A DNA stretch of 64,000 bases from Saccharomyces paradoxus. Lineage: Eukaryota; Ascomycota; Saccharomycetes; Saccharomycetales; Saccharomycetaceae. This document shows, in pieces, positions 9,353 through 21,213 of this stretch. The stretch lies in NCBI RefSeq assembly GCF_002079055.1, contig NC_047490.1, positions 1,178,001 through 1,242,000 on the forward strand, written 5' to 3'. Positions within the stretch are counted from its first letter, which is position 1, and each line of letters begins with the position of its first letter. Made by a program: the position numbers and the translations under genes. A model generated the notes under the pieces. It saw nothing but the letters and a program-made list of their open reading frames with translations, was not told where the DNA came from and made no database searches.

Positions 9353-9918
9353 CCTATCTTACTTTTCTATGGTTTGCTTCAACTCCTGGGCATTTTTAAC
9401 AGAAATCTTTCGTCGCATGAAGATTTACCTCTTTGCCTTGTGACGCGTTATCGTTTTATAAAGACATCTTTAAAAAAAAAACAGCATATCAACATCTAAA
9501 AGGGACGTAACGAAGAGCTGTTTATGATAAGAGATAATTTACCTGCGAATTAAAATTTAAAGCACCTCAATTCTTCGCAATTTTATTAGTTTCCCTCCTC
9601 CGGTTTTTCCCTCTTTTATTTTATGTTTAGTTCAACTACTACAGAAAATAAAAAATACAAATTCACATTCCTCATATACAAATATAGAGACTGGGCTTCA
9701 ATGGCTTAAGAAAGGAAACGTATCATATCGATAGCAATTCGAAAAAAGAGAATAACTTCGTAAACTGTTTGCTAAGTAGTGTGTGTAATTAATATATAAA
9801 TTTTTATAAAAACTCTTGGTCAAGAAAAAAAAGAAGGATTTCGTCTAAATGTGAGGTTATCATTATTATTAAATTTTTTTTTTAAAATTTTATAAGTTTT
9901 GCTTTCGTTTCATACTCT
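9353..9918. other. Intergenic region NKP1/ATO3 with an origin consensus match
   Basis: This 566-base gap between two minus-strand genes has no gene. It is AT-rich with several T-tracts and contains an exact 11/11 match to the ARS consensus at 9619-9629. It therefore holds the NKP1 promoter, the ATO3 3' end and possibly a replication origin. Confidence 0.55.
9619..9629 (+). other. ARS consensus sequence (candidate replication origin)
   Basis: TTTTATGTTTA matches WTTTAYRTTTW at all 11 positions. It is intergenic and followed by A-rich DNA, as B elements often are. I believe S. cerevisiae has a mapped ARS in this same interval, but this is from memory. A perfect match alone is not proof of origin function. 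Confidence 0.45.
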
Positions 9919-10746
9919 TTAAGGAGCATTGGGCATTGTGTGCGCTCTGAAGGCTAAATAGGAGTTTGATGGACTTACCACGGAACAGTATAGCGAATAC
10001 CAACCACAGCAACTACTCAAAATTCCAAAATAGCCACCGGCCATTTTGAGATTGTTGTTATCAATGAAGGTGCCGATACACAGTAATAAAAAAGTGAGGT
10101 CCAGAAAGGTCAATAGTAAGAACAAGCCCCACGTGCTCTTCAATGTACACATCAACATCAAGAAGGTGAAAACGGTCCAGCCCGCAAGGAAGAAACCAAT
10201 AACATTGTTCAGCATCGTGGGATCCGTATAGCCGCTAACCAGATTATCCGTATCAGTCAACCCATAACCGTAGCAGATCCAGAACCCGCCGAAAGAACTG
10301 AACACCGTCATCGCGTATGTGTCCCCAATGACAAAACACAATAACCCGGCAAACAATTCAATGGCTCCACCAAAGAACATAAACAAACTTAGCGCCCACT
10401 TACCATCAGTGACGCCGCGGACGTTCGCATTGATCAGCGACAAAACCAGACACGACAGGGAAAACGATGCGAGACCCAAAGGAACCGGATTAGCAAACTG
10501 GTGGGGAGCCTGCTTAGCGCAGTTGCCTTCATCCATATCGCCTCTATCTAGTGCGTTGAGCAAGTCTCTGCGCCTATAAGTGGAAGACCCCAAAGTGATA
10601 AAGTCTCTGTCGGAGTATATCTCCTGAATATTGGAAAAGCCCTGCGAAGCGCCAGCAATGGAACCCTGCTGGGGAAGCGTTTCGATATTTTCAAGTGTGT
10701 TCACACCCTTTTCCAGATCCTGTGGAGAAGAAGCAGAAGATGTCAT
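9919..10746 (-). CDS. ATO3: Acetate/ammonium transporter family protein Ato3
   Basis: A 275-residue membrane protein of the GPR1/FUN34/YaaH family. The soluble N-terminal tail (about 85 residues) is followed by the family motif NPVPLGL and six hydrophobic helices. ATO proteins sit in the plasma membrane and are linked to ammonium export and acetate transport, especially in ammonia signalling of colonies. The length equals that of S. cerevisiae Ato3 (YDR384C) and the membrane part is almost unchanged. Substitutions cluster in the tail around residue 70 (MDEGNCAKQAP). A TGAGTCA site lies 160 bases upstream. Confidence 0.96.
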   Translation of the reverse strand: MTSSASSPQDLEKGVNTLENIETLPQQGSIAGASQGFSNIQEIYSDRDFITLGSSTYRRRDLLNALDRGDMDEGNCAKQAPHQFANPVPLGLASFSLSCLVLSLINANVRGVTDGKWALSLFMFFGGAIELFAGLLCFVIGDTYAMTVFSSFGGFWICYGYGLTDTDNLVSGYTDPTMLNNVIGFFLAGWTVFTFLMLMCTLKSTWGLFLLLTFLDLTFLLLCIGTFIDNNNLKMAGGYFGILSSCCGWYSLYCSVVSPSNSYLAFRAHTMPNAP

Positions 10747-11936
10747 TTCAACTGGTTTTTTTTTTCTATTTAAATCTTGTTGGGAGTGTATTCAATTATA
10801 TATGACCGAACCTTTCATAAACGTGAAGCAGTACTAGACGATCAACGGAAACTCATCGATGAGTATCCAATTTGCCGAAAAGTTGATTTATTTAAATATT
10901 CTTCCTGAGTCACGGTCATCGTGAATAGCGTTAAAATTCCCAAATCATATGGTCTCTCCATTAGGCCCTGAGCGGTTCCCCAAGAAAAAAAAACTAGAGA
11001 AAAAAAAAATGATGCTTCTTCCTAACGCTATTGTAGTGCAGGTTCTGCCGTGTGCCAAGTTGGAGCAGCGCCTGCTGAGATCTTCCCGGGCGGTTCTTGC
11101 ACTTCCCAGGACCAGCGGCGGCAGTTCCGGTTTTTTTCGGCGTCTTTTGTCTGACACACAATGGGCGATGGAGAGGGAAAACCGGAGGATGTGCCAGCTG
11201 CGGTGCAATTATGGTTGGAGTGGTATTTGGTAGCCGGCGGTGCGGCAATAGGAGAGGGGAAGGGAGAAGGGGAGGGGAGAAAGGTAATGGCTGACGAATA
11301 TACTGATGGAAATCACAGGTCAGATATTGGAGATTACATGCGAGAATGATACAGTTATACAAAAGGGTGAAAATTGAGACCTAAATTCCTTCCTTTTTTT
11401 TCTTTTTTTTTTTGATTGAAAAATTACGTACAGAAGTACCTACTTTTTCAAAGGAAGAATTAAGATGCTCATTTGTGGTTACATACAATGAAAGTAATAA
11501 AGCCGCTTTGTCCGTGCAACACGATATAGAGAGTACAATGAGTGCGAAATACCTGGAACGCAAAGTGTTCTGAGGAATACACAGACGCATTAATCAGACA
11601 AGAAAAAAACGGTTTGGGAAAGGGATTTGGTCTTTCCTCTCGGGTCTCTGGTGTGGTTCCTTTCTTTCTTAGATCTCCCTGCACACTGCGCTGTTGTCCT
11701 CCAAGTTATGGTTTGCTCTCTCCAGGTATTACAATGCAGTAGGCTTTTGGTGTGAATGAAGGAAGAGAGAAAAATTTTTTTTCTTAAAGTTTTTTCATTT
11801 TGTGGGCTTGTTCTTTTCTATATATTCTTGATATCTTAGATTATACATATTATTCTCTTATATTTCACAATTGCCCTTTTGGAGAATAACATTCAGACTC
11901 AAAGACCACAAACACAAACTATAACATAATTGCAAG
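10747..11936. other. Large divergent intergenic region ATO3/EFT2
   Basis: At 1,190 bases this is the longest gene-free gap. It holds the ATO3 promoter (TGAGTCA at 10906), a GC-rich stretch at about 11040-11280 with purine-rich GGGGAGAA-type runs, a T-tract at about 11392-11413 and a long AT-rich leader before EFT2. Several 60-120 codon open frames on both strands overlap each other and have no family features; I regard them as chance products of the GC-rich part. Confidence 0.6.
10906..10912. promoter_or_regulatory. Gcn4-type site upstream of ATO3
   Basis: TGAGTCA is the palindromic Gcn4 core, placed 160 bases before the ATO3 start. It is also about 1 kb from EFT2, so ATO3 is the likely target. 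Confidence 0.45.
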
Positions 11937-14465
11937 ATGGTTGCTTTCACTGTTGACCAAATGCGTTCTTTAATGGACAAAGTTACCAATGTGCGTAACA
12001 TGTCCGTTATTGCTCACGTCGATCATGGTAAGTCCACTTTGACCGATTCCTTGGTTCAAAGAGCCGGTATTATTTCCGCTGCTAAGGCTGGTGAAGCTCG
12101 TTTCACCGATACCAGAAAGGATGAACAAGAAAGAGGTATCACCATCAAGTCTACCGCTATTTCTTTATACTCTGAAATGTCTGACGAAGATGTCAAGGAA
12201 ATCAAGCAAAAGACCGACGGTAACTCCTTTTTGATCAACTTGATCGACTCTCCAGGTCACGTTGACTTCTCCTCTGAAGTTACTGCTGCTTTACGTGTCA
12301 CTGATGGTGCTTTGGTTGTTGTCGACACCATTGAAGGTGTGTGTGTTCAAACCGAAACTGTTTTGAGACAAGCTTTGGGTGAAAGAATCAAGCCTGTTGT
12401 TGTTATTAACAAGGTCGACAGAGCTTTGTTGGAATTGCAAGTTTCCAAGGAAGATTTATACCAAACTTTTGCCAGAACTGTTGAATCCGTTAACGTCATC
12501 GTCTCCACCTATGCTGATGAAGTTTTGGGTGACGTTCAAGTTTACCCAGCCAGAGGTACCGTTGCCTTCGGTTCTGGGTTGCACGGTTGGGCTTTCACTA
12601 TCCGTCAATTCGCCACCAGATACGCTAAGAAATTCGGTGTCGACAAGTCCAAGATGATGGACAGATTATGGGGTGACTCTTTCTTCAACCCAAAGACCAA
12701 GAAGTGGACCAACAAGGACACTGATGCCGAAGGTAAGCCATTGGAAAGAGCTTTCAACATGTTCATCTTGGACCCAATCTTCAGATTATTCACTGCCATC
12801 ATGAACTTCAAGAAGGATGAAATTCCAGTTTTGTTAGAAAAGTTGGAAATTGTCTTGAAGGGTGACGAGAAGGACTTGGAAGGTAAGGCTTTGTTGAAGG
12901 TTGTTATGAGAAAGTTCTTGCCAGCTGCCGACGCTTTGTTGGAAATGATTGTCTTGCACTTGCCATCTCCAGTCACTGCTCAAGCCTACAGAGCTGAACA
13001 ATTATACGAAGGTCCAGCTGACGATGCCAGTTGTATTGCTATCAAGAACTGTGATCCAAAGGCTGACTTAATGTTGTACGTCTCCAAGATGGTGCCAACC
13101 TCTGATAAGGGTAGATTCTACGCTTTCGGTAGAGTTTTCGCCGGTACTGTTAAATCTGGTCAAAAGGTCAGAATTCAAGGTCCAAACTACGTTCCAGGTA
13201 AGAAGGACGATTTGTTCATCAAGGCTATCCAAAGAGTTGTTTTGATGATGGGTAGATTTGTCGAACCAATCGATGACTGTCCAGCTGGTAACATTATCGG
13301 TTTAGTCGGTATCGATCAATTCTTGTTGAAGACCGGTACTTTAACCACCAGTGAAACCGCTCACAACATGAAGGTCATGAAATTCTCTGTCTCTCCAGTT
13401 GTGCAAGTCGCTGTCGAAGTCAAGAACGCTAACGACTTACCAAAATTGGTCGAAGGTTTGAAGAGATTGTCCAAGTCCGATCCATGTGTCTTGACTTGTA
13501 TGTCTGAATCCGGTGAACATATCGTTGCTGGTACCGGTGAACTGCATTTGGAAATTTGTTTGCAAGATCTGGAAAACGACCATGCTGGTGTTCCATTGAA
13601 GATTTCCCCACCAGTTGTCGCCTACAGAGAAACTGTTGAAAGTGAATCCTCTCAAACTGCTTTATCCAAGTCTCCAAACAAGCATAACAGAATTTACTTG
13701 AAGGCTGAACCAATTGACGAAGAAGTCTCTTTGGCTATCGAAAACGGTATCATCAACCCAAGAGATGATTTCAAGGCCAGAGCCAGAATCATGGCTGATG
13801 ATTACGGTTGGGATGTTACTGACGCCAGAAAGATCTGGTGTTTCGGTCCAGATGGAAACGGTCCAAACTTGGTTATTGATCAAACTAAGGCTGTTCAATA
13901 CTTGCACGAAATCAAGGATTCCGTTGTTGCTGCTTTCCAATGGGCTACCAAGGAAGGTCCAATTTTCGGTGAAGAAATGAGATCTGTCAGAGTTAACATT
14001 TTGGATGTTACTTTACATGCCGATGCTATCCACAGAGGTGGTGGTCAAATCATCCCAACCATGAGAAGAGCTACTTACGCCGGTTTCTTATTGGCTGAGC
14101 CAAAGATCCAGGAACCAGTTTTCTTGGTCGAAATTCAATGTCCAGAACAAGCCGTCGGTGGTATCTACTCCGTCTTAAACAAGAAGAGAGGTCAAGTTGT
14201 TTCTGAAGAACAAAGACCAGGTACTCCATTGTTTACCGTCAAGGCTTACTTGCCAGTTAACGAATCTTTCGGTTTCACCGGTGAATTGAGACAAGCTACT
14301 GGTGGTCAAGCTTTCCCACAAATGGTTTTCGACCATTGGTCTACTCTAGGTTCTGACCCATTGGACCCAACCTCCAAGGCTGGTGAAATTGTTCTTGCTG
14401 CTCGTAAGAGACACGGTATGAAGGAAGAAGTTCCAGGCTGGCAAGAATATTACGACAAATTGTAA
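11937..14465 (+). CDS. EFT2: Translation elongation factor eEF2
   Basis: An 842-residue GTPase that translocates the ribosome along mRNA. G1 is AHVDHGKST (residues 26-34), followed by the switch region and NKVD. The diphthamide site is His699 in [11 protein letters not shown], the residue ADP-ribosylated by diphtheria toxin. Domains II-V follow to the C-terminal EYYDKL. Codon bias is extreme, consistent with one of the most abundant proteins. S. cerevisiae has two identical copies (EFT1, EFT2); synteny with ATO3 and MUS81 identifies this as EFT2. Confidence 0.98.
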   Translation: MVAFTVDQMRSLMDKVTNVRNMSVIAHVDHGKSTLTDSLVQRAGIISAAKAGEARFTDTRKDEQERGITIKSTAISLYSEMSDEDVKEIKQKTDGNSFLINLIDSPGHVDFSSEVTAALRVTDGALVVVDTIEGVCVQTETVLRQALGERIKPVVVINKVDRALLELQVSKEDLYQTFARTVESVNVIVSTYADEVLGDVQVYPARGTVAFGSGLHGWAFTIRQFATRYAKKFGVDKSKMMDRLWGDSFFNPKTKKWTNKDTDAEGKPLERAFNMFILDPIFRLFTAIMNFKKDEIPVLLEKLEIVLKGDEKDLEGKALLKVVMRKFLPAADALLEMIVLHLPSPVTAQAYRAEQLYEGPADDASCIAIKNCDPKADLMLYVSKMVPTSDKGRFYAFGRVFAGTVKSGQKVRIQGPNYVPGKKDDLFIKAIQRVVLMMGRFVEPIDDCPAGNIIGLVGIDQFLLKTGTLTTSETAHNMKVMKFSVSPVVQVAVEVKNANDLPKLVEGLKRLSKSDPCVLTCMSESGEHIVAGTGELHLEICLQDLENDHAGVPLKISPPVVAYRETVESESSQTALSKSPNKHNRIYLKAEPIDEEVSLAIENGIINPRDDFKARARIMADDYGWDVTDARKIWCFGPDGNGPNLVIDQTKAVQYLHEIKDSVVAAFQWATKEGPIFGEEMRSVRVNILDVTLHADAIHRGGGQIIPTMRRATYAGFLLAEPKIQEPVFLVEIQCPEQAVGGIYSVLNKKRGQVVSEEQRPGTPLFTVKAYLPVNESFGFTGELRQATGGQAFPQMVFDHWSTLGSDPLDPTSKAGEIVLAARKRHGMKEEVPGWQEYYDKL

Positions 14466-14792
14466 GAGTGATTAAAAATTTTTCAATTATTTAGTTTCTT
14501 CTGTTTTGTCGTAATATATTGGGCATTTCCGTGTCCTTTTGACTTTTTGTAGTTTATTCCCACGTATACTTCCTATCTATAGTGTTATTTTCATATTTAA
14601 TCATATTTCCATATTAGATATCTGCCCCCCTGTATAATAGTTACTATGATTTTTTATTCTTGCTTTGCGGCGCGGGCAACCAACTTCTTTTTCTTGACAG
14701 TCGCGGTGATGGCCTTTAAAAATAGCATAAACATTGGCCTAAGCAAAGTTGCTAAACTAATTATACAAAATACACATTCCTAACACAGAAGC
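14466..14792. other. Intergenic region EFT2/MUS81
   Basis: This 327-base gap between tandem genes holds the EFT2 3' UTR (AT-rich, with TATATT-like processing signals) and a short MUS81 promoter. I see no further element. Confidence 0.5.
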
Positions 14793-16691
14793 ATGGAGCT
14801 CTCATCCAACCTAAAGGGACAATATATTGAATGGCTACAAGAACTGGTTGATGGGTTAAGCCCCAAGCAAGAACAGCTCAAAATAGCTTATGAAAAAGCA
14901 AAAAGGAACTTACAAAGTGCTGAAGGTTCATTTTATTATCCCATAGATTTAAAAAAAGTAAAGGGAATTGGCAATACAATCATAAAAAGGTTAGATGCAA
15001 AGTTACAGGACTATTGCAAAATTCACGGGATTCCTCCTGTTGAAGCCCCTTCCCTAACCCAAACAACTAGCACTAGGCCACCAAAGAGGACTACTACAGC
15101 TCTGCGCAGCATAGTAAACTCATGCGAGAGTGATAAGAATGAAGCTCACGAAGAAAGGGGAGCTAAAAAGAGAAAAACCAGAAAGTATATACCTAAAAAA
15201 AGATCTGGCGGCTACGCTATCCTTCTTTCCTTGCTCGAGCTTAATGCCATTTTTCGAGGTGTTAGCAAAGAGCAAGTCATTGAGCTTGCAGGAAAATACA
15301 GCGAACACTGTATGACCCCAAATTTTTCAACAAAGGAGTTTCACGGTGCTTGGTCATCCATCACTGCGCTCAAAAAACATTCTTTGGTTCTTGAGGAAGG
15401 TAGGCCGAAAAGATACTCGCTAACCGAAGAAGGCGTACAATTAACAAAGAGCTTGAAGTTAGCAGATGGGATTTCATTTCCAAAAGAGAGTGATGAACCA
15501 GATGAGTATCGTGCAATTAGGAATGAAAGTAGCGAATTCACAGCGAATCTGACTGACCTCCGTGGTGAATATGGTAAAGAAGAGGAAGCCAGCGATATAA
15601 ATAACACTTCAGTCATGTTGGATATAACTTTTCAAGATTTAAGCACGCCGCAAAGGCTGCAGAACAGTATATTCAGAAACGAAAGACTGCGTACCCAAAC
15701 CAATACGTGCTCTCATGAATTGAAGGAGATCTCTGATAATCAAACAATATCTGATACTGCAGTGAAGGCTAAAAGTACAACAACGAGAAGAAGGTACAAT
15801 GGAATAAGTTATGAACTGTGGTGTAACGGCGATTTCGAAGTTTTCCCAATTATTGACCATAGAGAAATAAAGTCACAATCTGACCGTGACTTCTTTTCAA
15901 AGGCATTTGAGAGAAAAGGGATGAAGTCAGAAATAAAGCAACTCGCTTTAGGTGATATTATATGGGTTGCAAAGAATAAAAATACCGGGTTGCAGTGTGT
16001 GCTTAACACGATAGTAGAAAGAAAAAGGCTAGATGATTTAGCTTTAAGTATAAGGGATAACAGGTTTATGGAGCAAAAAAATAGGTTAGAGAAATCTGGC
16101 TGTGATAACAAGTATTATCTCATTGAAGAGACTATGAGTGGCAACATTGGAAATATGAACGAGGCACTGAAGACCGCGCTTTGGCTCATTTTAGTTTATT
16201 ATAAATTTTCCATGATAAGAACTTGCAATTCGGATGAAACCGTGGAAAAGATACATGCATTGCATACTGTAATTTCTCACCATTATTCTCAAAAAGATCT
16301 CATAGTTATATTTCCAAGTGACCTTAAGAGCCAAGACGATTACAAAAAGGTACTCTTGCAATTTCGTCGAGAATTTGAACGAAAGGGTGGTATTGAATGT
16401 TGTCATAATTTTGAATGTTTTCAAGAACTAATGGGAAAAGGCGATCTAAAGACGGTAGGTGAGTTGACTATACATGTTTTAATGCTTGTTAAAGGCATAT
16501 CCTTAGAAAAAGCGGTAGCTATCCAAGAAATATATCCTACCCTAAATAAAATACTGATGGCGTATAATACATGCTCTTCGGAGGAAGAGGCTAAGTTGTT
16601 GATGTTTAATGTCCTGGGAGATGCACCTGGCGCGAAAAAAATTACTAAGGGTCTATCAGAAAAGATATATGATGCTTTTGGTAAGTTTTAG
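14793..16691 (+). CDS. MUS81: Structure-specific endonuclease subunit Mus81
   Basis: A 632-residue XPF-family nuclease, the catalytic partner of Mms4. It cuts 3' flaps, replication forks and nicked Holliday junctions in the nucleus. A helix-hairpin-helix is visible near residues 50-75 ([13 protein letters not shown]), a winged helix near 120-230 and the ERCC4 nuclease domain near 350-500 with the metal-binding motif ERKRLDD (residues 409-415). A second helix-hairpin-helix region closes the protein. Length equals that of S. cerevisiae. The linker at about 230-340 is the most divergent part, as expected for a disordered region carrying kinase sites. Confidence 0.96.
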   Translation: MELSSNLKGQYIEWLQELVDGLSPKQEQLKIAYEKAKRNLQSAEGSFYYPIDLKKVKGIGNTIIKRLDAKLQDYCKIHGIPPVEAPSLTQTTSTRPPKRTTTALRSIVNSCESDKNEAHEERGAKKRKTRKYIPKKRSGGYAILLSLLELNAIFRGVSKEQVIELAGKYSEHCMTPNFSTKEFHGAWSSITALKKHSLVLEEGRPKRYSLTEEGVQLTKSLKLADGISFPKESDEPDEYRAIRNESSEFTANLTDLRGEYGKEEEASDINNTSVMLDITFQDLSTPQRLQNSIFRNERLRTQTNTCSHELKEISDNQTISDTAVKAKSTTTRRRYNGISYELWCNGDFEVFPIIDHREIKSQSDRDFFSKAFERKGMKSEIKQLALGDIIWVAKNKNTGLQCVLNTIVERKRLDDLALSIRDNRFMEQKNRLEKSGCDNKYYLIEETMSGNIGNMNEALKTALWLILVYYKFSMIRTCNSDETVEKIHALHTVISHHYSQKDLIVIFPSDLKSQDDYKKVLLQFRREFERKGGIECCHNFECFQELMGKGDLKTVGELTIHVLMLVKGISLEKAVAIQEIYPTLNKILMAYNTCSSEEEAKLLMFNVLGDAPGAKKITKGLSEKIYDAFGKF

Positions 16692-16865
16692 CCATTTGAA
16701 GTACCATCATTCACATAAGGTTTTATAGAGAAAAAGTGATAATATTCGTTTTAACTAATATACACATATATAAGAAGAGAAGCCTTAATCTCGTCACGAC
16801 AGGAATACCACGAGCATATCTGAAAACTCGCCTGATACATTATAATACCAGTCAACCAGTCATCA

Positions 16866-18533
16866 TCAATGATAAGTACGAAAGACATAATGGACATCAA
16901 TGCCATTATCAAAAACCTTTCCAACTTCTTCCAATGACAAACCTTTGACTTCTGGATACCAAAAATACACGAAAAACCAGGCACAAACTGTGAAAAAAGC
17001 AAAAATGAGCATCGTGTTTTCATCACCAATGATGTTAATAGCGCTCAGATATGTCATTGAAACAAGTGCATTGGTTAGCCAATTCGTGCAGGCTATACAA
17101 GATGCCCCAAATGATCTCCTATTCAAAGGGAGGAATTCTACGCAGGTCCATGGAACGCTGCCCATTGCAGAAGCATATGCCGCGACATAAATTACAACGG
17201 AGATCAAAAGTAAACCAACCTGGTTATGACCGAAACCTACACTGCACAGAAGTAACCCGACAGTCATAATCAAAATTGTTCTCAATAAGATGGCTCTTCT
17301 GCCCAAAGAGTCCATGGAGTACATAGCGAAAAAAGTGAATATGAAGTTTGTTGAGGCAATCAAAATTGGGGGTAGTAGAGGGTTTTTTATATCAAATTTA
17401 GAAAATATTATTGCCGCGTAGTACATAAAGGCATTAAAGCCAGTGACTTGCTGGAAAAACATTAACACACAACCTACTAATAACGCTCTTATCGTCCGCG
17501 GTTCCATCCTGTGTCTTTTCTTTTTATTAGATGTCGTGACCCCGTTTAAAGCTGGACCTCGCAATGCCGATAGAAATGCTGATGAGGAGGACACAGTATT
17601 ACTGGCTCTTTCAGTGTTCGAGGAAAGTCTCTTAATATTGGATGGGCTAAGAGTTCCCGAGCCTGAACTATCCATGTATCGAACAACCGATTGGGATTGC
17701 ACAAGTAAGGGTTCACTCGCATCTTCGTATATTCGTAACTTATCAAGTTCAATTATTAGCTGCTTGATTTTACTATTAACGTGGTATGTAGATGCAGTAG
17801 GATATAGCATTCTTAAAGAATCTCTAGCGTACAGGATGTCTCCTTTAGAGATGGACCATCGTGGCGATTCAGGAATAAAATCCAATATCGAAAGGAATAA
17901 AATAGCTGGAATAGCAGAAAATGCAAACAAATATCTCCATGAATTATCAATTCCTTTGATAAGAGATGCAATCACATACGAAACCAATTGACCTCCAGTG
18001 ATAGCAATAATGTTCAATGTCAACATAAAACCCCTGATTCTGGAAGGTGATATTTCACTCAAAAATAAGGGGACACACTGGGCAGACACTCCAACAGCGA
18101 CCCCTACCAGCAATCTGCCACAGATCAAGAACGTCAATGTTCTTGCTGTAGCCATTCCAACTGCAGCCAGAATAAAAATTGAACAACAGATCGCGAGAGT
18201 AATTCTTCTTCCATACCTATCTGCTAAAGGAAATGCCAACATAGACCCGAAGAATGAACCGACACTTGTACTCGAGGTAATCAACTCCTTTTGAACGTCC
18301 GTCAAGACTGCCAAAGATAGATCTTCGGGCTTTAGAGAAAGCAGAACACCTGATATAACGCCTGTATCATAGCCAAATAATAACCCACCAACGGTAGCAC
18401 CAACGAAGATTAAGGACGTTTTGAACGTTAAAGCATATGGGAGTTGCTCAATATCGTTAGCAGTATTGGATGTTACCTGAGAGATAATGGAATACAGATC
18501 AGAATAAACGTCTTCGCTTTCGCCCGTAGACAT
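16866..18533 (-). CDS. CIN10: Putative sugar-porter family transporter Cin10
   Basis: A 555-residue major facilitator protein with about 12 membrane helices. Sugar-porter signatures are present: DRYGRR after helix 2, PESPRW after helix 6, DSLGRR in the second half and PEVKGLSLEEV at the end. A large Ser-rich central loop (about residues 255-340) separates the halves. It matches YDR387C, whose substrate is unknown; it resembles inositol/hexose porters but I would not assign a substrate. It is divergent from RVS167 and convergent with MUS81 (174 bases apart). The frame is intact, which argues that the transporter is still used. Confidence 0.92.
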   Translation of the reverse strand: MSTGESEDVYSDLYSIISQVTSNTANDIEQLPYALTFKTSLIFVGATVGGLLFGYDTGVISGVLLSLKPEDLSLAVLTDVQKELITSSTSVGSFFGSMLAFPLADRYGRRITLAICCSIFILAAVGMATARTLTFLICGRLLVGVAVGVSAQCVPLFLSEISPSRIRGFMLTLNIIAITGGQLVSYVIASLIKGIDNSWRYLFAFSAIPAILFLSILDFIPESPRWSISKGDILYARDSLRMLYPTASTYHVNSKIKQLIIELDKLRIYEDASEPLLVQSQSVVRYMDSSGSGTLSPSNIKRLSSNTERASNTVSSSSAFLSALRGPALNGVTTSNKKKRHRMEPRTIRALLVGCVLMFFQQVTGFNAFMYYAAIIFSKFDIKNPLLPPILIASTNFIFTFFAMYSMDSLGRRAILLRTILIMTVGLLLCSVGFGHNQVGLLLISVVIYVAAYASAMGSVPWTCVEFLPLNRRSFGASCIACTNWLTNALVSMTYLSAINIIGDENTMLIFAFFTVCAWFFVYFWYPEVKGLSLEEVGKVFDNGIDVHYVFRTYH

Positions 18534-18893
18534 ACCTCTATCAAGTTTTGACTTGCCTGTCGCTTGCCCTTATGCTTTTGTTTTCTGCTGAGAAGAGACA
18601 CTTTTTAACCATGGACTATAAGTACACGCTCTAGTTGCACATATAAGGTCTTTTATGGTTCAAGAAGTTTCTTTTGTATACAAATATTGTCATGCAAACC
18701 ATCCAGTTGCTATGGTATCCTACTTTACTAAATTATTGATCGAGCCGATGTTCGGATGTTGCGATAATATTGGTACCAGAAAAAAAAGGAGAGGGCTTTG
18801 TAATATTGATGAACAAACTATTTTTGAAGAATAAAGTAGAGTGAGACTCAAGTAGGTATTCAACACCAAAGAGTCAGAGACTAATAAGTGCAT
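18534..18893. other. Divergent promoter region CIN10/RVS167
   Basis: The 360-base gap holds both promoters. A TATAAGG lies near 18641-18647 and an A-rich purine tract at 18780-18793. No gene is seen. Confidence 0.5.
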
Positions 18894-20297
18894 ATGAGTT
18901 TCAAAGGGTTTACCAAGGCTGTTAGTAGGGCTCCTCAGTCCTTCCGTCAAAAGTTCAAGATGGGCGAGCAGACTGAGGATCCTGTTTACGAAGATGCAGA
19001 ACGTCGTTTTCAAGAATTGGAGCAAGAAACTAAAAAATTAAGTGAGGAATCGAAGAGATACTCAACTGCGGTGAATGGAATGCTGACACATCAAATTGGG
19101 TTTGCCAAATCCATGGAGGAAATTTTCAAACCCATCAGTGGTAAAATGAGCGACCCTAATGCCACCATACCGGAGGACAACCCACAGGGTATCGAAGCAA
19201 GTGAACAATATAGGGCAATTGTCGCAGAGTTACAGGAAACATTGAAGCCGGACCTGGCCTTGGTGGAAGAAAAAATCGTTACGCCATGCCAGGAATTGTT
19301 GAAAATTATTACTTATATTCGTAAAATGGCCACCAAGAGAAATCACAAAAAACTAGATTTAGATAGACATCTAAACACCTATAACAAGCATGAAAAGAAG
19401 AAGGAGCCAACTGCCAAGGATGAAGAGAGGTTGTATAAAGCACAGGCTCAAGTGGAAGTGGCTCAACAAGAATATGATTACTATAACGACTTGCTAAAGA
19501 CTCAATTGCCAATCCTGTTTAGTTTGGAAGCCGAATTTGTGAAACCATTATTCGTCTCATTTTATTTCATGCAATTGAACATTTTTTACACTTTGTATAA
19601 TAAACTTCAAGACATGAAAATTCCATATTTTGATTTGAACAGTGACATTGTGGAGTCATACATTGCCAAGAAAGGTAATGTGGAAGAGCAAACGGATGCT
19701 TTGACCATTACCCATTTTAAACTCGGTTACTCTAAGGCGAAACTGGAGATGACCAGAAGGAAGTACGGCGTAGCGACCGCGGAAGGCTCACCTGTAAGTG
19801 GTGCATCAAGCGGGGTTGGGTACGGTGCTGGATACGACGCAGCAACTGCAACTTCTCCAACCTCTACAGGATACGGTTATGGTGCCGCAGCGCCAGGTTA
19901 CGCGGCTCAACCTGCTACACAGTATGGTGCCGCTGCTGCTGTTGGTACTGTCCCAGGTACTTTCCCACAATATGGTGCTGCACAATCCCCTCCACTCACC
20001 GGACTAGGCTTCCAACAATCACCACAGCAGCAGGGCCCACCACCGGCCTACTCCAATCCTCTAGCATCACCTGTTGCTGGCGCCCCAGCCGTGGCCGCAG
20101 CAGCAGCTCCCGGTGTTGAAACTGTTACCGCATTATATGACTATCAAGCCCAAGCTGCAGGTGACTTGTCTTTCCCAGCGGGTGCAGTTATAGAAATTGT
20201 CCAGCGTACTCCAGACGTGAACGAATGGTGGACAGGAAGATACAATGGCCAGCAAGGTGTGTTTCCCGGGAACTACGTGCAACTCAATAAGAATTAA
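18894..20297 (+). CDS. RVS167: BAR and SH3 domain protein Rvs167 (amphiphysin)
   Basis: A 467-residue protein starting [24 protein letters not shown]. An upstream in-frame GTG-CAT adds two codons and was rejected. The BAR domain covers roughly residues 1-260, then a Gly/Tyr/Ala/Pro-rich linker (about 290-400) and a C-terminal SH3 domain with [12 protein letters not shown] and the terminal GNYVQLNKN. With Rvs161 it forms the crescent dimer that drives vesicle scission at cortical actin patches. The S. cerevisiae protein is 482 residues by memory; the missing residues map to the Ala/Gly-rich linker, so this looks like repeat-length variation. Confidence 0.97.
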   Translation: MSFKGFTKAVSRAPQSFRQKFKMGEQTEDPVYEDAERRFQELEQETKKLSEESKRYSTAVNGMLTHQIGFAKSMEEIFKPISGKMSDPNATIPEDNPQGIEASEQYRAIVAELQETLKPDLALVEEKIVTPCQELLKIITYIRKMATKRNHKKLDLDRHLNTYNKHEKKKEPTAKDEERLYKAQAQVEVAQQEYDYYNDLLKTQLPILFSLEAEFVKPLFVSFYFMQLNIFYTLYNKLQDMKIPYFDLNSDIVESYIAKKGNVEEQTDALTITHFKLGYSKAKLEMTRRKYGVATAEGSPVSGASSGVGYGAGYDAATATSPTSTGYGYGAAAPGYAAQPATQYGAAAAVGTVPGTFPQYGAAQSPPLTGLGFQQSPQQQGPPPAYSNPLASPVAGAPAVAAAAAPGVETVTALYDYQAQAAGDLSFPAGAVIEIVQRTPDVNEWWTGRYNGQQGVFPGNYVQLNKN

Positions 20298-21213
20298 AAG
20301 AGGCCTCTGTATTTCTCTGTATTCGCCACCTTCAGTTGTAAGGATACTATCATTATTCTTTTCTTTTATTGTAATGTTCCTTAATTTAAATACTATATAA
20401 GGCAATTTATCCTTCTGCCAACCAAGTGTTGTCTGAGTCTATTTGTTCTGGATATGCGGCGAGCACCTTACCCTACTAACAATGACCCAAAAGGGAAAGA
20501 GCGCGTTCTCAAATGGGCTACCGCTTTCCCTATATGGTACAGAGGTTACCACATAGGGAAATCAGCTTTGTTACTCGCCTCGCCTGGTCTTCCCAAAACG
20601 TCGTTCCCCAGTCTCCTTTCTCATTTATAAAACACCATCTCTCTCTGGTCGATGACACAGCCCAGTTGGGAAACAGCTGCTGACAAACAGAAAAAAGCAA
20701 GACTAGTGGACTGGCGCGGAAGAAACTCACCTACATTGCACAACGTCTTTAAGCAGGGTGTACGCATTCATTACTATTAGTACTAAATTTAGAAGAAATC
20801 ATCCTTTTTACTCGCGAAACTGTTAAGCTTGATCGGACGATCTCATAAGAGAAAAAACAAACTTTGATAAAGTTTTCATTTAGTTCCATAAGAAAGTAGG
20901 CCCGTTACAAGACACTATATTTTTGCTCGTCTCGCTGCTTTTACTCACCAGTGGCTTAAAATTCCACACATTTTTGACCGCTTAAGCTTCGACGTATTAC
21001 AAAGTTATCAGCGCAGATTTTCTTTAAGAAAGTTATATTCCGGTGTACAAAAGCGGTTCTCATTTCATAGCAGTTTTTTCTTAAAGCAGAGGGGCAGAGA
21101 AATTTGCCTTCACAAGTTCGCTTTCGAGCCTTCCATTTTGATTCCTGCTTTGGCGTTATTTTCATCCTCTCAATAGCGCAGACTTAATAAAACACACTAA
21201 AACTTTCCCCACC
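20298..21213. other. Long intergenic region RVS167/SAC7
   Basis: This 916-base gap between tandem genes has the RVS167 3' UTR and a long SAC7 upstream region. A near-palindrome TTTCTTTAAGAAAG lies at about 21021-21034. Open frames of 66-90 codons on the minus strand have no family features. No tRNA, LTR or known RNA gene was recognised. Confidence 0.5.

Noticed and set aside
10949-11362. Several 60-120 codon frames between ATO3 and EFT2
   Set aside because: Mutually overlapping on both strands, low complexity and no recognisable domain; attributed to GC-rich composition.
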